From CALELM01 sp045617105 (GTDB lineage: Bacteria > Bacillota > Negativicutes > Selenomonadales > Selenomonadaceae): 7,695 nt of DNA. The first letter of the stretch is position 1; each line of letters begins with the position of its first letter. Under the pieces are notes generated by a model. The model was not told the origin of the DNA and did no database searches. It saw only the letters and a program-made list of their open reading frames with translations. Location of the stretch: positions 1-7,695 of the forward strand of contig JAZLHW010000169.1 in assembly GCA_045617105.1 (NCBI GenBank). The letters are read 5' to 3'. Shown here in pieces: positions 1-5,688 of this stretch. The translations under genes were made by a program, and so were the position numbers.

Positions 1-2
1 CC

Positions 3-116
3 CTTCTTCAACAGCTTGCTGTAAGTGGGGGAAATCAAATTTTAACAAGCGGTGAGCATATCTCCCGCTTCGTTGAAACGCAAATTGGAGGGAAAATGCT
101 TATGGCATTTTCTTGA
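3..116 (+). CDS. Partial 3' end of an unidentified gene
   Basis: The frame is open from the left edge of the window to a TGA at 114-116, giving 37 codons that begin LLQQLAVSGG and end GGKMLMAFS. The composition is protein-like (a Gly/Ser/Thr-containing amphipathic stretch, no codon oddities), and the other two plus-strand frames close early (near 24 and 55). I do not recognise the family. The start lies outside the window. No convincing terminator follows; only a weak 6-bp inverted repeat (118-123 with 134-139) without a T-run. It could be a chance open frame, because 37 codons is short. Confidence 0.35.
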   Translation, partial: LLQQLAVSGGNQILTSGEHISRFVETQIGGKMLMAFS

Positions 117-136
117 ACAATGTCGTTATAAAAACA

Positions 137-165
137 TTGAAAGATATCCCATCATGAAGTAGAAT
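137..165 (+). promoter_or_regulatory. Sigma-A-type promoter for the DUF4870-like gene
   Basis: A -35 box TTGAAA (137-142) and a -10 box TAGAAT (160-165) are separated by exactly 17 bp. Each box matches the consensus at five of six positions. Transcription would start near 172, giving a short leader that carries the ribosome binding site AAAGGA at 175-180. This placement favours translation from the ATG at 192 over the ATG at 180. Confidence 0.6.
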
Positions 166-191
166 ACAAGAAAGAAAGGATGGTTTACTAT

Positions 192-518
192 ATGATTGAT
201 GGAAAAAGCAAGCTTCTCGCTATCACCTCACATTGCGGTTATCTTCTCCTTGGCGTGGGTTACATACTCATTCCTCTCATTATTTACCTTGTCTATGACG
301 AGAAAAATCCCTTTGTTGCAAATCATGCAAAGCAAGCATTCAAGGCACAAGCCATCATTGGAATCATGTCTCTCATTGCTTCCATATTGAGCTTTTTTGT
401 CCTTGGTCTTATTTTTTGCCCGTTTATCATCATCATCGCCTTGCTCTGGCTCTGCTCCTCCTTCTTTGCCTGCTACCGCGTGACCAATGGGCAGGAGTAT
501 CATTATCCACTTTTGTAA
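192..518 (+). CDS. Small membrane protein, DUF4870 (Tic20-like) family
   Basis: This is a 108-residue, strongly hydrophobic protein with about three membrane helices: roughly residues 15-35, 53-71 and 73-94. The first helix is followed by a conserved-looking segment with NPFVANHAKQAF at about 39-50. That segment resembles the 'PLiiyl...k...fv..HakqAl' signature of DUF4870 proteins; the family assignment is from memory of this pattern. The family has no established biochemical role. The frame also allows ATG at 180, but the AAAGGA ribosome binding site (175-180) would then touch the start codon, whereas ATG 192 has an 11-nt spacer. The gene has its own promoter at 137-165 and ends just before a strong hairpin, so it is probably monocistronic. 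It is convergent with, and unrelated to, the polyamine operon. Confidence 0.8.
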   Translation: MIDGKSKLLAITSHCGYLLLGVGYILIPLIIYLVYDEKNPFVANHAKQAFKAQAIIGIMSLIASILSFFVLGLIFCPFIIIIALLWLCSSFFACYRVTNGQEYHYPLL

Positions 519-549
519 TACGGCTTCCGCAAATCAAAAAACAACGGAA

Positions 550-591
550 AAAAATTAACGGGACATGCAACGGCATGTCCCGTTAATTTTT
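550..591. terminator. Bidirectional intrinsic terminator, 19-bp perfect stem
   Basis: The left arm 550-568 and right arm 573-591 are perfect reverse complements, with a 4-nt loop AACG. The stem contains a GC-rich core (CGGGACATGC) flanked by A/T ends. It yields a T-run of 5 on the plus strand and 7 on the minus strand (complement of 548-554). It lies between convergent genes and can serve both. The TAA stop of the minus-strand gene (583-585) sits inside the right arm, so the hairpin begins within that coding sequence. Confidence 0.9.
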
Positions 592-960
592 ATGAATCCA
601 TAAAATATCATAAACCTTTCTTGCCAATTCCACAGAATCATGCAAGTTCACCCCAAAAGATCCTTGTACATAATCGGCAAGGCAATACAGGATTCCCATC
701 AGCCCAAGTGCATGGATACCCCCGCTCAATACCCCAATAGACAAGTTCTTGCACAAACAAACAAGCCTTGTATCAAACAGATCCGATGCATCTGCATACT
801 GCATGTCATACAGATGCTGGACAATGCTTTGAAACTTGCTGTTTTCCTTCTTGAAAACCTCAATTCTCCATCGAAGAATTCCTGCAATTCCTATCGGCAC
901 AAGTACAGTCAAGATCATCAAAAGCAACAGCAATAAAAACGAACACGCTAGTATCCCCAT
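583..960 (-). CDS. Small membrane protein, last gene of the spe operon
   Basis: The 125-residue protein has an N-terminal membrane helix (about residues 4-30, very Leu-rich), a charged helical stretch (about 31-70) and a second hydrophobic segment (about 72-98, containing NLSIGVLSGGIHALGLMG). A short polar tail follows, ending WIHKN. I do not recognise a named family with confidence. The layout, and a Gly-rich second helix starting N-x-x-(I/V)-G-V/L, parallel the gene just upstream (973-1407), so the two may be diverged paralogues. AGGAG at 970-974, overlapping the upstream stop codon, lies 9 nt before the ATG. The gap to the upstream gene is 12 nt, so it is almost certainly co-transcribed with the polyamine genes. 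The stop codon lies inside the terminator stem. Function is unknown. Confidence 0.8.
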   Translation of the reverse strand: MGILACSFLLLLLLMILTVLVPIGIAGILRWRIEVFKKENSKFQSIVQHLYDMQYADASDLFDTRLVCLCKNLSIGVLSGGIHALGLMGILYCLADYVQGSFGVNLHDSVELARKVYDILWIHKN

Positions 961-972
961 AACCAGCCTCTC

Positions 973-1407
973 CTACTTGCTTTCCTCAACCATTTGGATA
1001 AACACAGCCAGCCATTTACTCAGGAAAGGGAGGTTCATGTCGATCAGATTCTTCACTGCCATAACAACCATATAGAAGAAAACCGATGTACCCATCGCAA
1101 AGCCCAGTCCACGCACAAGCCCTACGCCAAAGTTAAGAACATAGATTCGTTTCCAGTCATTCACAAGCTTCGATTCCTCTATCCCCTTCCATGCCTCAAT
1201 ATCCTCAATCAAACGATCCAGCTTTTCCTCAGGCAGCATGGATCTACTGAGATCTCCTGTCTTAATCGTCTCCCTATTTTTCTTGAGCAAGAAAAAATAG
1301 ATCAAATACAGCATTGCCAAAAGAAACATGATAGGAAAAAATATCACCAACAGCATCCAACTCAAAAATAACCCTCCCCAAAAAACGCATGTTTCTTTTA
1401 CACCCAT
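973..1407 (-). CDS. Small membrane protein, DUF5665-like, in the spe operon
   Basis: The 144-residue protein has a long hydrophobic N-terminus (about residues 9-41, one or two membrane passes) and a charged cytosol-like segment (about 42-88, LPEEKLDRLIEDI). A second membrane helix (about 92-120) carries NFGVGLVRGLGFAMG, and an amphipathic tail reads LPFLSKWLAVFIQ. The 'GxxRGLGxAxG ... LPxxxxxxAxxxxxxE' pattern resembles DUF5665 proteins of Firmicutes, as I recall them; their function is unknown. An in-frame GTG exists at 1410, but AGGAG at 1413-1417 is only 2 nt from it and 5 nt from the ATG at 1407, so I chose the ATG. The start lies 13 nt after the speB stop, which implies co-transcription. 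A role connected to polyamines is inference from position only. Confidence 0.8.
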   Translation of the reverse strand: MGVKETCVFWGGLFLSWMLLVIFFPIMFLLAMLYLIYFFLLKKNRETIKTGDLSRSMLPEEKLDRLIEDIEAWKGIEESKLVNDWKRIYVLNFGVGLVRGLGFAMGTSVFFYMVVMAVKNLIDMNLPFLSKWLAVFIQMVEESK

Positions 1408-1420
1408 CACAACTCCTGCA

Positions 1421-2278
1421 TCACGACTTGCAGGAGAGGCACAGCAGCATTTCCCTCAAAAGCTTCAATGCCGCCGCTGTCGAAGCTCCCGTTGCATCAA
1501 GCGGCGGAGAAAGCTCCACCATATCGCACCCTACGATTTGACAGCCTCGAATGACCTTCCATGCTGCTTGGAGAAGTTCCATGAAACTCACGCCCCCATA
1601 TTCCGGCGTTCCAGTTCCCGGAAACACAGACGGATCCATAACATCGAGATCAATCGTCAAGTAAACAGGCTTTCCTTCCAGTTCCCGAATCACAGCTTCC
1701 AATCCCTCGAAACAGAACTTGTGCAGATCTGTATGCTCCTTTGCCCAAGAAAACTCGGCTTTTTCACCACTCCGAATCCCAAACTGATGGATCCTGCCAT
1801 CACCCAGCAGATCCCATGCACGGCGAATGACCGTTGCATGAGACAGCCTTGCTCCAAGGTAATCGTCCCGCAGATCTGTATGCGCATCAAAATGAATCAA
1901 GCACAGTTCCGGATATTTCTCAAAAACTGCTTCTATGGCAGGCAGAGAGACCAAATGCTCACCGCCGATCAAGAATGGCAGCTTCCCGTCTGACAAGATC
2001 CTTGCCGCAAAGTCATGAATCGCAGAGAGTGCTTTTTCCGTATCGCCAAAACAAAGCTCCAGATCCCCGCCATCAAAAACCAACGCATCTTCCATATCCA
2101 AATCCTGATATGGGCTATAGGACTCCAACCCGTAGGACTCTGCCCGCATCGTTCGGCTTGCAAACCTCGTGCCGGGACGATAAGAAGTTGTAGAATCAAA
2201 CGGTGCGCCATAAAGAACGACTCCAGCCTCCTCATAGCTCGCATCACAACACAAAAATGTTTCCGTATTCCGTTCCAT
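1421..2278 (-). CDS. speB: Agmatinase (agmatine ureohydrolase)
   Basis: This is a ureohydrolase (arginase/agmatinase family) that hydrolyses agmatine to putrescine and urea with a two-manganese centre in the cytosol. It has 285 residues, close to the B. subtilis SpeB length of about 290. Metal-binding motifs are in the expected order: GGEH (His108), DAHTD (Asp131, His133, Asp135) and TIDLDVMDP (Asp210, Asp212), plus DMVE with Glu255. The N-terminal SYRPGTRFA and GLESYSPY stretches and the GGEHLVS variant match B. subtilis SpeB as I remember it, and favour agmatinase over arginase. An in-frame ATG 14 codons upstream (2320) has a weaker AGGA site. I chose 2278 for its AAAGGAAG site and because family alignment starts near there. 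It follows speE in the same operon and precedes the membrane-protein pair. Confidence 0.95.
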   Translation of the reverse strand: MERNTETFLCCDASYEEAGVVLYGAPFDSTTSYRPGTRFASRTMRAESYGLESYSPYQDLDMEDALVFDGGDLELCFGDTEKALSAIHDFAARILSDGKLPFLIGGEHLVSLPAIEAVFEKYPELCLIHFDAHTDLRDDYLGARLSHATVIRRAWDLLGDGRIHQFGIRSGEKAEFSWAKEHTDLHKFCFEGLEAVIRELEGKPVYLTIDLDVMDPSVFPGTGTPEYGGVSFMELLQAAWKVIRGCQIVGCDMVELSPPLDATGASTAAALKLLREMLLCLSCKS

Positions 2279-2284
2279 AAGCCG

Positions 2285-2292
2285 CTTCCTTT
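2285..2292 (-). promoter_or_regulatory. Ribosome binding site supporting the speB start
   Basis: On the minus strand AAAGGAAG lies with its AAGGA core 8 nt before the ATG at 2278. The rival in-frame ATG at 2320 has AGGA only 4 nt upstream. That rival would make the speE-speB gap just 9 nt, so it is not excluded. Confidence 0.5.
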
Positions 2293-2329
2293 CTTTCCAT
2301 TCCCAAAGCCTCGCCTGCATTTTTTCCTG

Positions 2330-3184
2330 CTACGGCTCTACCTCCCGCAGCATTTCCTCTACATAATTCGGCAATGCAAAGGCTCCTGCATGAAGCCGCG
2401 TATTGTAGTATCTCGTCTTGAGCCCAAGCACGTTCCATGCCGACCATTTCACATCATGGATAGGATGACGCTTCTTCGATGCAAAACCAAAGAGCCAATG
2501 TCCTGATGGATAGGTCGGAATATGGGCCTGATAGACCTTGCTGATAGGAAAGGATTCCACGATTCTCTTGTGCGCACGCTGCATAGCATGAGCGTCCTCT
2601 TGGTAAAACGGGCTTTCATGCTGATTGACCATGATACCGTCCTCACAAAGCGCCTTGTAACAGTTCCCGTAAAACTCCTTTGTAAAAAGCCCCTCGCCCG
2701 GGCCGAAGGGATCCGTCGAATCCACAAGGATCAAGTCATACGCCGCCTCGCAATGCCGAACAAACTTCAAACCGTCCTCATAAAAAATAGAAAGCCTTGC
2801 ATCTGACAGGCAGCTTGCTGTCTGCGGCAAATATTTCCTGCAAACCTCTACCACGAGTTCATCAATCTCCACTAGATCTATATGCTCCACCGTTGGATAA
2901 CGAAGAAGTTCCCGCACAGTTCCTCCATCTCCGCCTCCAATGACCAAAACCTTCTTCGTTTCGGGCTTTACGCACATCGGTACATGAACCATCATCTCAT
3001 GATAAATGAACTCATCCTTCTCCGTCAGCATCATGTAACCGTCCAGCGTCAGAAACCTGCCAAATTCCTTTGATTCAAAAATATCTATCTGCTGAAACTC
3101 ACTATGTCCTGTATAAAGCTGGCGATCCACTTTTACAGAAAAACGCACCTTGGGCGTATGATTTTCTGAATACCAAAGTTCCAT
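2330..3184 (-). CDS. speE: Spermidine synthase (polyamine aminopropyltransferase)
   Basis: It transfers the aminopropyl group from decarboxylated S-adenosylmethionine to putrescine, giving spermidine and methylthioadenosine. The protein has 284 residues, typical of bacterial SpeE. A small N-terminal beta domain (about 1-55) is followed by a Rossmann methyltransferase-like fold. Visible motifs are YHEMMVHVP (61-69), the nucleotide-binding GGGDGG (83-88), VEID (105-108), YEDG (135-138), the catalytic-site DSTDP (Asp155, Asp158) with GPGEGLF (161-167), YPSGHW (225-230) and the C-terminal YYNTRLHAGAFALP. The frame stays open 81 codons further upstream, but that part overlaps speA and is not family-like. 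The ATG at 3184 has AAGGAG 8 nt before it. The gene begins 5 nt after the speA stop, which suggests translational coupling. The substrate putrescine is supplied by the SpeA and SpeB neighbours. Confidence 0.97.
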   Translation of the reverse strand: MELWYSENHTPKVRFSVKVDRQLYTGHSEFQQIDIFESKEFGRFLTLDGYMMLTEKDEFIYHEMMVHVPMCVKPETKKVLVIGGGDGGTVRELLRYPTVEHIDLVEIDELVVEVCRKYLPQTASCLSDARLSIFYEDGLKFVRHCEAAYDLILVDSTDPFGPGEGLFTKEFYGNCYKALCEDGIMVNQHESPFYQEDAHAMQRAHKRIVESFPISKVYQAHIPTYPSGHWLFGFASKKRHPIHDVKWSAWNVLGLKTRYYNTRLHAGAFALPNYVEEMLREVEP

Positions 3185-3189
3185 TCCGC

Positions 3190-4641
3190 TCACTCCTTCA
3201 TCACTTTTATTGTCCGCAGTGTCATATCTTCCGTTCCTGTCATCTGGCAGCCCTTCTTCTTGGCATAACGAATATATGTCAAAATTTTCTCCGTGACCAA
3301 TTCCCCAGGTGCAAGCACAGGAATCCCCGGCGGGTAGCACATAACAAATTCGCCCACTACTCGGCCTGCCGCTTTCTCCATAGCCAGAGCTTCCTTTTCT
3401 GCATAAAAAGCCTCCTGCGGGCTGCATTTCACCACAGGCTCCATATACGCCGCCTTGAGCATTTTGGAAGAGTCCTTTCGGTAATTTCTCCGAATCTCAG
3501 CCAATGCAGCAACTAAGCGTTCGATGTCCTTCGGCCGGTCTCCCACAGATACATAGGCAAGAAGATTTGCCATATCCCCAAATTCCGTCTGAATATCATA
3601 TTCATCCCGAAGGATATCATATACCTCTACTCCAGCCAGCCCCACAGGTCTTGTAAAAACAGAAAGCTTCGTCACATCAAAATCGTAAATGGAATCCCCG
3701 TTGACCAGTTCCCTCCCGTATGCATAGTAGTCACCCAGACTATTGATCTCATCTCTGGCATATTCTACAAGGTCGATTACTTTGTCAAAAATTTCATGTC
3801 CATGAAGTGCAAGATTTCGTCTGGAAATATCCAAGCTGGACATCAGAAGGTAAGAGCCGCTGGTCGTCTGCGTAATATTGATCATCTGGTGCACATGACC
3901 GATATTCACCCGAGGACCGCAAAGCAGCATAGAGCTTTGCGTCAACGAACCTCCCGACTTGTGCATACTGATTGCCGCCATATCTGCCCCTGCCGCCATA
4001 GCAGAAACAGGCAGACGGTCGCTGAAATAAAAATGCGTCCCATGTGCTTCATCTGCCAGCACCAACATTCCATGTGCGTGTGCCAGCTCTGTAATACCTT
4101 TCAAATTGGAACAGATCCCATAATAGGTTGGATTATTCACCAGAACCGCCTTTGCTTCTGGATTTTGCCTGATTGCTTCCTCCACTTCCTCCATACGCAT
4201 ACCAAGGGATATCCCCAAGCTGCAATCCATCTGCGGATTCACATAAACAGGAATTGCTCCGCAAAGAATCAAGGCATTGATCGCACTCCTATGCACATTG
4301 CGGGGCATGATGATCTTATCACCCCTGCCAACGGCAGAAAGCACCATTGCCTGTACCGATGAGGTCGTTCCTCCTACCATAAAAAAGGCATGTGACGCAC
4401 CAAAGGCTTCCGCTGCCAAGGCTTCCGCCTCCTTGATGACAGAAACCGGATGGCACAGGTTATCGAGCATTTTCATGGAATTCACGTCAACATCAAGGCA
4501 CTGCTTCCCCAAAAATTCCGTAAGCTCAGGATTTCCCCGACCACGCTTATGCCCGGGAACGTCAAAAGGCACCAATCGGGCTGACTTCATTTTCTCCAAT
4601 GCCTCTAATATCGGCGCACTCTCCTGCGATAGATACTTCAT
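3190..4641 (-). CDS. speA: PLP-dependent arginine decarboxylase (Orn/Lys/Arg family)
   Basis: This is a fold-type I pyridoxal-phosphate decarboxylase of the compact B. subtilis SpeA class (about 490 residues; here 483). It lacks the N-terminal response-regulator-like wing domain of the E. coli inducible enzymes. Motifs in order: VPGHKRGRG (28-36), HAFFMVGGTT (84-93), PRNVHRS (113-119, His117 expected to stack on PLP), NPTYYG (170-175), ADEAHG (196-201, Asp197 contacting the pyridine nitrogen) and SMHKSGGSLTQSS (225-237, with Lys228 as the Schiff-base lysine). The C-terminal domain has EFVMCYPPGIPVLAPGE (431-447). Arginine as substrate is inferred from the adjacent agmatinase; lysine or ornithine decarboxylases share the fold. 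A GGGAAGGG ribosome binding site (4648-4655) precedes the ATG, which lies 24 nt after the speD stop. The product agmatine would feed SpeB. Confidence 0.93.
   Translation of the reverse strand: MKYLSQESAPILEALEKMKSARLVPFDVPGHKRGRGNPELTEFLGKQCLDVDVNSMKMLDNLCHPVSVIKEAEALAAEAFGASHAFFMVGGTTSSVQAMVLSAVGRGDKIIMPRNVHRSAINALILCGAIPVYVNPQMDCSLGISLGMRMEEVEEAIRQNPEAKAVLVNNPTYYGICSNLKGITELAHAHGMLVLADEAHGTHFYFSDRLPVSAMAAGADMAAISMHKSGGSLTQSSMLLCGPRVNIGHVHQMINITQTTSGSYLLMSSLDISRRNLALHGHEIFDKVIDLVEYARDEINSLGDYYAYGRELVNGDSIYDFDVTKLSVFTRPVGLAGVEVYDILRDEYDIQTEFGDMANLLAYVSVGDRPKDIERLVAALAEIRRNYRKDSSKMLKAAYMEPVVKCSPQEAFYAEKEALAMEKAAGRVVGEFVMCYPPGIPVLAPGELVTEKILTYIRYAKKKGCQMTGTEDMTLRTIKVMKE
3193..3198 (-). promoter_or_regulatory. 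Ribosome binding site fixing the speE start
   Basis: AAGGAG on the minus strand is formed by the last two sense codons (Lys-Glu) of speA and sits 8 nt before the speE ATG at 3184. It argues against a longer speE starting inside speA. Confidence 0.8.
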
Positions 4642-4665
4642 CTTTCACCCTTCCCTGCTTTGGCG

Positions 4666-5481
4666 CTAATCAATGTTCCGACCACTAAAAATTTCTATCA
4701 TCTCCCAGCGCAGGCTGTTGCTGATGGAGAGCCTTGTCTTGGGAGGAATCTCGTACACATCCGTATTAAAAAGATAATTTTGCAGTTCAGGCTCCTTGAT
4801 CAGCATACGCGTATGAAAAAGATTTGCCTGATACAAATTGATGTCCACAGCATCGTAAGCCTTCAAGGTATCCTCCGAAATATACTCTTGAATGGAATGC
4901 ATCTTCTGATCCATAAACAGCTTTTTGCCAGAAACATCTCTCGTAAAGCCGCGCACCCGATAATCCATTGTAATGATATCCGAATCAAACTGTCCAATCA
5001 AATAATCGAGTGTCCTAAGCGGGGTGATCTCTCCGCAGGTTGCAACATCAATATCCACACGAAAGGTCGCTATGCTTTTCTCTGGATGATACTCTGGATA
5101 AGTATGCACGGTCACATGGCTCTTGTCCAAATGGGCAAGAATCGTCTCCGAGTGTGGTTTCCCCACGACTGGCTTCTTGCGTCCCTCTGCTACAGCGGCC
5201 TCCTCAGCAATCAAAATCGTCACGCTGGCACCCTGCGGATCATAGTCCTGCTTGGCTATATTCAGTATGCGCGCTCCTATCATTTCCGTCACGCGTGACA
5301 AAATTTTCGTAAGTCGTTCCGAATTGTACTGCTCATCAATGTATTTGATATAATCCTGCTGCTCACGCTGCGACTTCGCATAGCAGACATCATAAATGTT
5401 AAAGCTCAACGACTTCGTAAGATTGTTAAACCCATATAGCTTCAGCTTCTCCTCCACCTTGCCAAACCTGGCTTTCCCCAT
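4666..5481 (-). CDS. speD: S-adenosylmethionine decarboxylase proenzyme, E. coli type
   Basis: This pyruvoyl enzyme decarboxylates S-adenosylmethionine to give the aminopropyl donor for SpeE. It is the long class 1A form (271 residues; E. coli about 264), not the short form of about 126 residues found in B. subtilis. The self-cleavage site is in AHLDKSHVTVHTYPE: cleavage is expected between Lys120 and Ser121, with Ser121 becoming the pyruvoyl group. Cys149 in VATCGEI matches the E. coli catalytic Cys140. GFNNLTKSLSF (17-27), KQDYDPQGASVTIL (77-90) and DYRVRGFTRD (173-182) are further family blocks. The start is uncertain: the ATG at 5481 has no visible ribosome binding site and lies 15 nt after a terminator-like T-run. 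An in-frame GTG at 5457 aligns better with the E. coli start, but its site is also weak. It is the first gene of the polyamine operon. Confidence 0.95.
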   Translation of the reverse strand: MGKARFGKVEEKLKLYGFNNLTKSLSFNIYDVCYAKSQREQQDYIKYIDEQYNSERLTKILSRVTEMIGARILNIAKQDYDPQGASVTILIAEEAAVAEGRKKPVVGKPHSETILAHLDKSHVTVHTYPEYHPEKSIATFRVDIDVATCGEITPLRTLDYLIGQFDSDIITMDYRVRGFTRDVSGKKLFMDQKMHSIQEYISEDTLKAYDAVDINLYQANLFHTRMLIKEPELQNYLFNTDVYEIPPKTRLSISNSLRWEMIEIFSGRNID

Positions 5482-5496
5482 ATAAGCATACTACAG

Positions 5497-5528
5497 AAAA
5501 AACCGCGGCTCCTGACAAGTCGCGGTTT
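5497..5528 (-). terminator. Terminator-like hairpin just before speD (possible attenuator)
   Basis: On the minus strand the arms AAACCGCG (5528-5521) and CGCGGTTT (5507-5500) pair over 8 bp, and an inner CT/AG pair can extend the stem past a mismatch. A run of six T (5502-5497) follows. There is no T-run on the plus strand, so it acts only toward speD. It ends 15 nt before the annotated speD ATG, where a full terminator would be odd unless it is conditional. The left arm can also pair upstream: CGGTGC (5560-5555) with GCAAACCG (5530-5523), 6 bp with an AA bulge, giving a possible weak antiterminator. Confidence 0.6.
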
Positions 5529-5587
5529 GCGTTGCCCTTAATTTATCACATTATGCACCGTTTTGCAAGAAGTGAACTTGCATTCCT

Positions 5588-5616
5588 ATCATAAATTTAT
5601 GAACCATAAACTTAAA
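5588..5616 (-). promoter_or_regulatory. Candidate promoter for speD operon
   Basis: On the minus strand a -10-like TATGAT (5593-5588, five of six matches) is preceded at 17 bp by a weak -35 TTTAAG (5616-5611, three of six). An alternative is TTGCAA (5568-5563) with TAAATT (5545-5540) at 17 bp, four of six in each box. Neither is decisive. The first overlaps the palindromic half-sites, which would suit repression. Confidence 0.3.
5589..5610. promoter_or_regulatory. Operator-like palindrome with repeated half-sites
   Basis: TCATAAATTTATGA (5589-5602) is a perfect 14-bp palindrome. A third half-site CATAAA (5605-5610) forms a second inverted pair with TTTATG (5596-5601) around a 3-nt spacer. 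The cluster lies upstream of speD, over a candidate promoter, as expected for a repressor operator. It loosely recalls AT-rich ArgR/AhrC boxes, but the match is not good enough to name a regulator. Confidence 0.4.
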
Positions 5617-5643
5617 ACAGCCCCAGCATAAAAAGCCGGAGCT
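5614..5643 (-). terminator. Terminator-like hairpin after the 12-codon ORF
   Basis: On the minus strand GCTCCGGC (5642-5635) pairs with GCTGGGGC (5627-5620) over 8 bp, including two G-T wobbles, around the loop TTTTTAT. A flanking A-T pair extends it. The tail TGTTTT is an imperfect T-run (5619-5614). It begins 7 nt after the stop codon of the short ORF, the usual geometry of a leader-peptide attenuator or of a simple terminator for upstream transcription. The opposite strand lacks a T-run. Confidence 0.6.
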
Positions 5644-5649
5644 AATGTT

Positions 5650-5688
5650 TCAAATTTGCTCGGTTGCCATTAGTTCGTCCATTGTCAT
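5650..5688 (-). CDS. Possible 12-residue leader peptide upstream of speD
   Basis: On the minus strand ATG at 5688 opens a 12-codon frame, MTMDELMATEQI, ending at TGA (5652-5650). AGGAAG (5703-5698) lies 9 nt before the ATG and is one of the better ribosome binding sites in the window. Three of twelve residues are Met. A terminator-like hairpin starts 7 nt after the stop. In the RNA, CCGAGC near the end of the ORF can also pair with GCTCCGG of the hairpin (6 bp with one bulged C), so a ribosome there could choose between structures. The link to speD, which consumes S-adenosylmethionine, is inference. It may be a chance ORF. Confidence 0.4.
   Translation of the reverse strand: MTMDELMATEQI

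Noticed and set aside
118..139. Inverted repeat CAATGT/ACATTG as a terminator for the partial left-edge gene
   Set aside because: Only 6 AT-rich base pairs with a 10-nt loop and no T-run.
1328..1993. 221-codon plus-strand open frame opposite speB
   Set aside because: It is antisense to a well-supported gene, rich in Arg, Gln, His and Pro as typical of a shadow frame, and has no ribosome binding site I can support.
3185..3427. 81-codon upstream extension of the speE frame
   Set aside because: It lies wholly inside speA in another frame, is not SpeE-like, and the ATG at 3184 has a good ribosome binding site and the expected protein length.
3796..4362. 188-codon plus-strand open frame opposite speA
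   Set aside because: Shadow of the SpeA coding strand; Cys/His/Arg-rich composition without recognisable motifs.
4660..5298. 212-codon plus-strand open frame opposite speD
   Set aside because: Antisense to SpeD, whose catalytic motifs are intact; no family resemblance in the antisense product.
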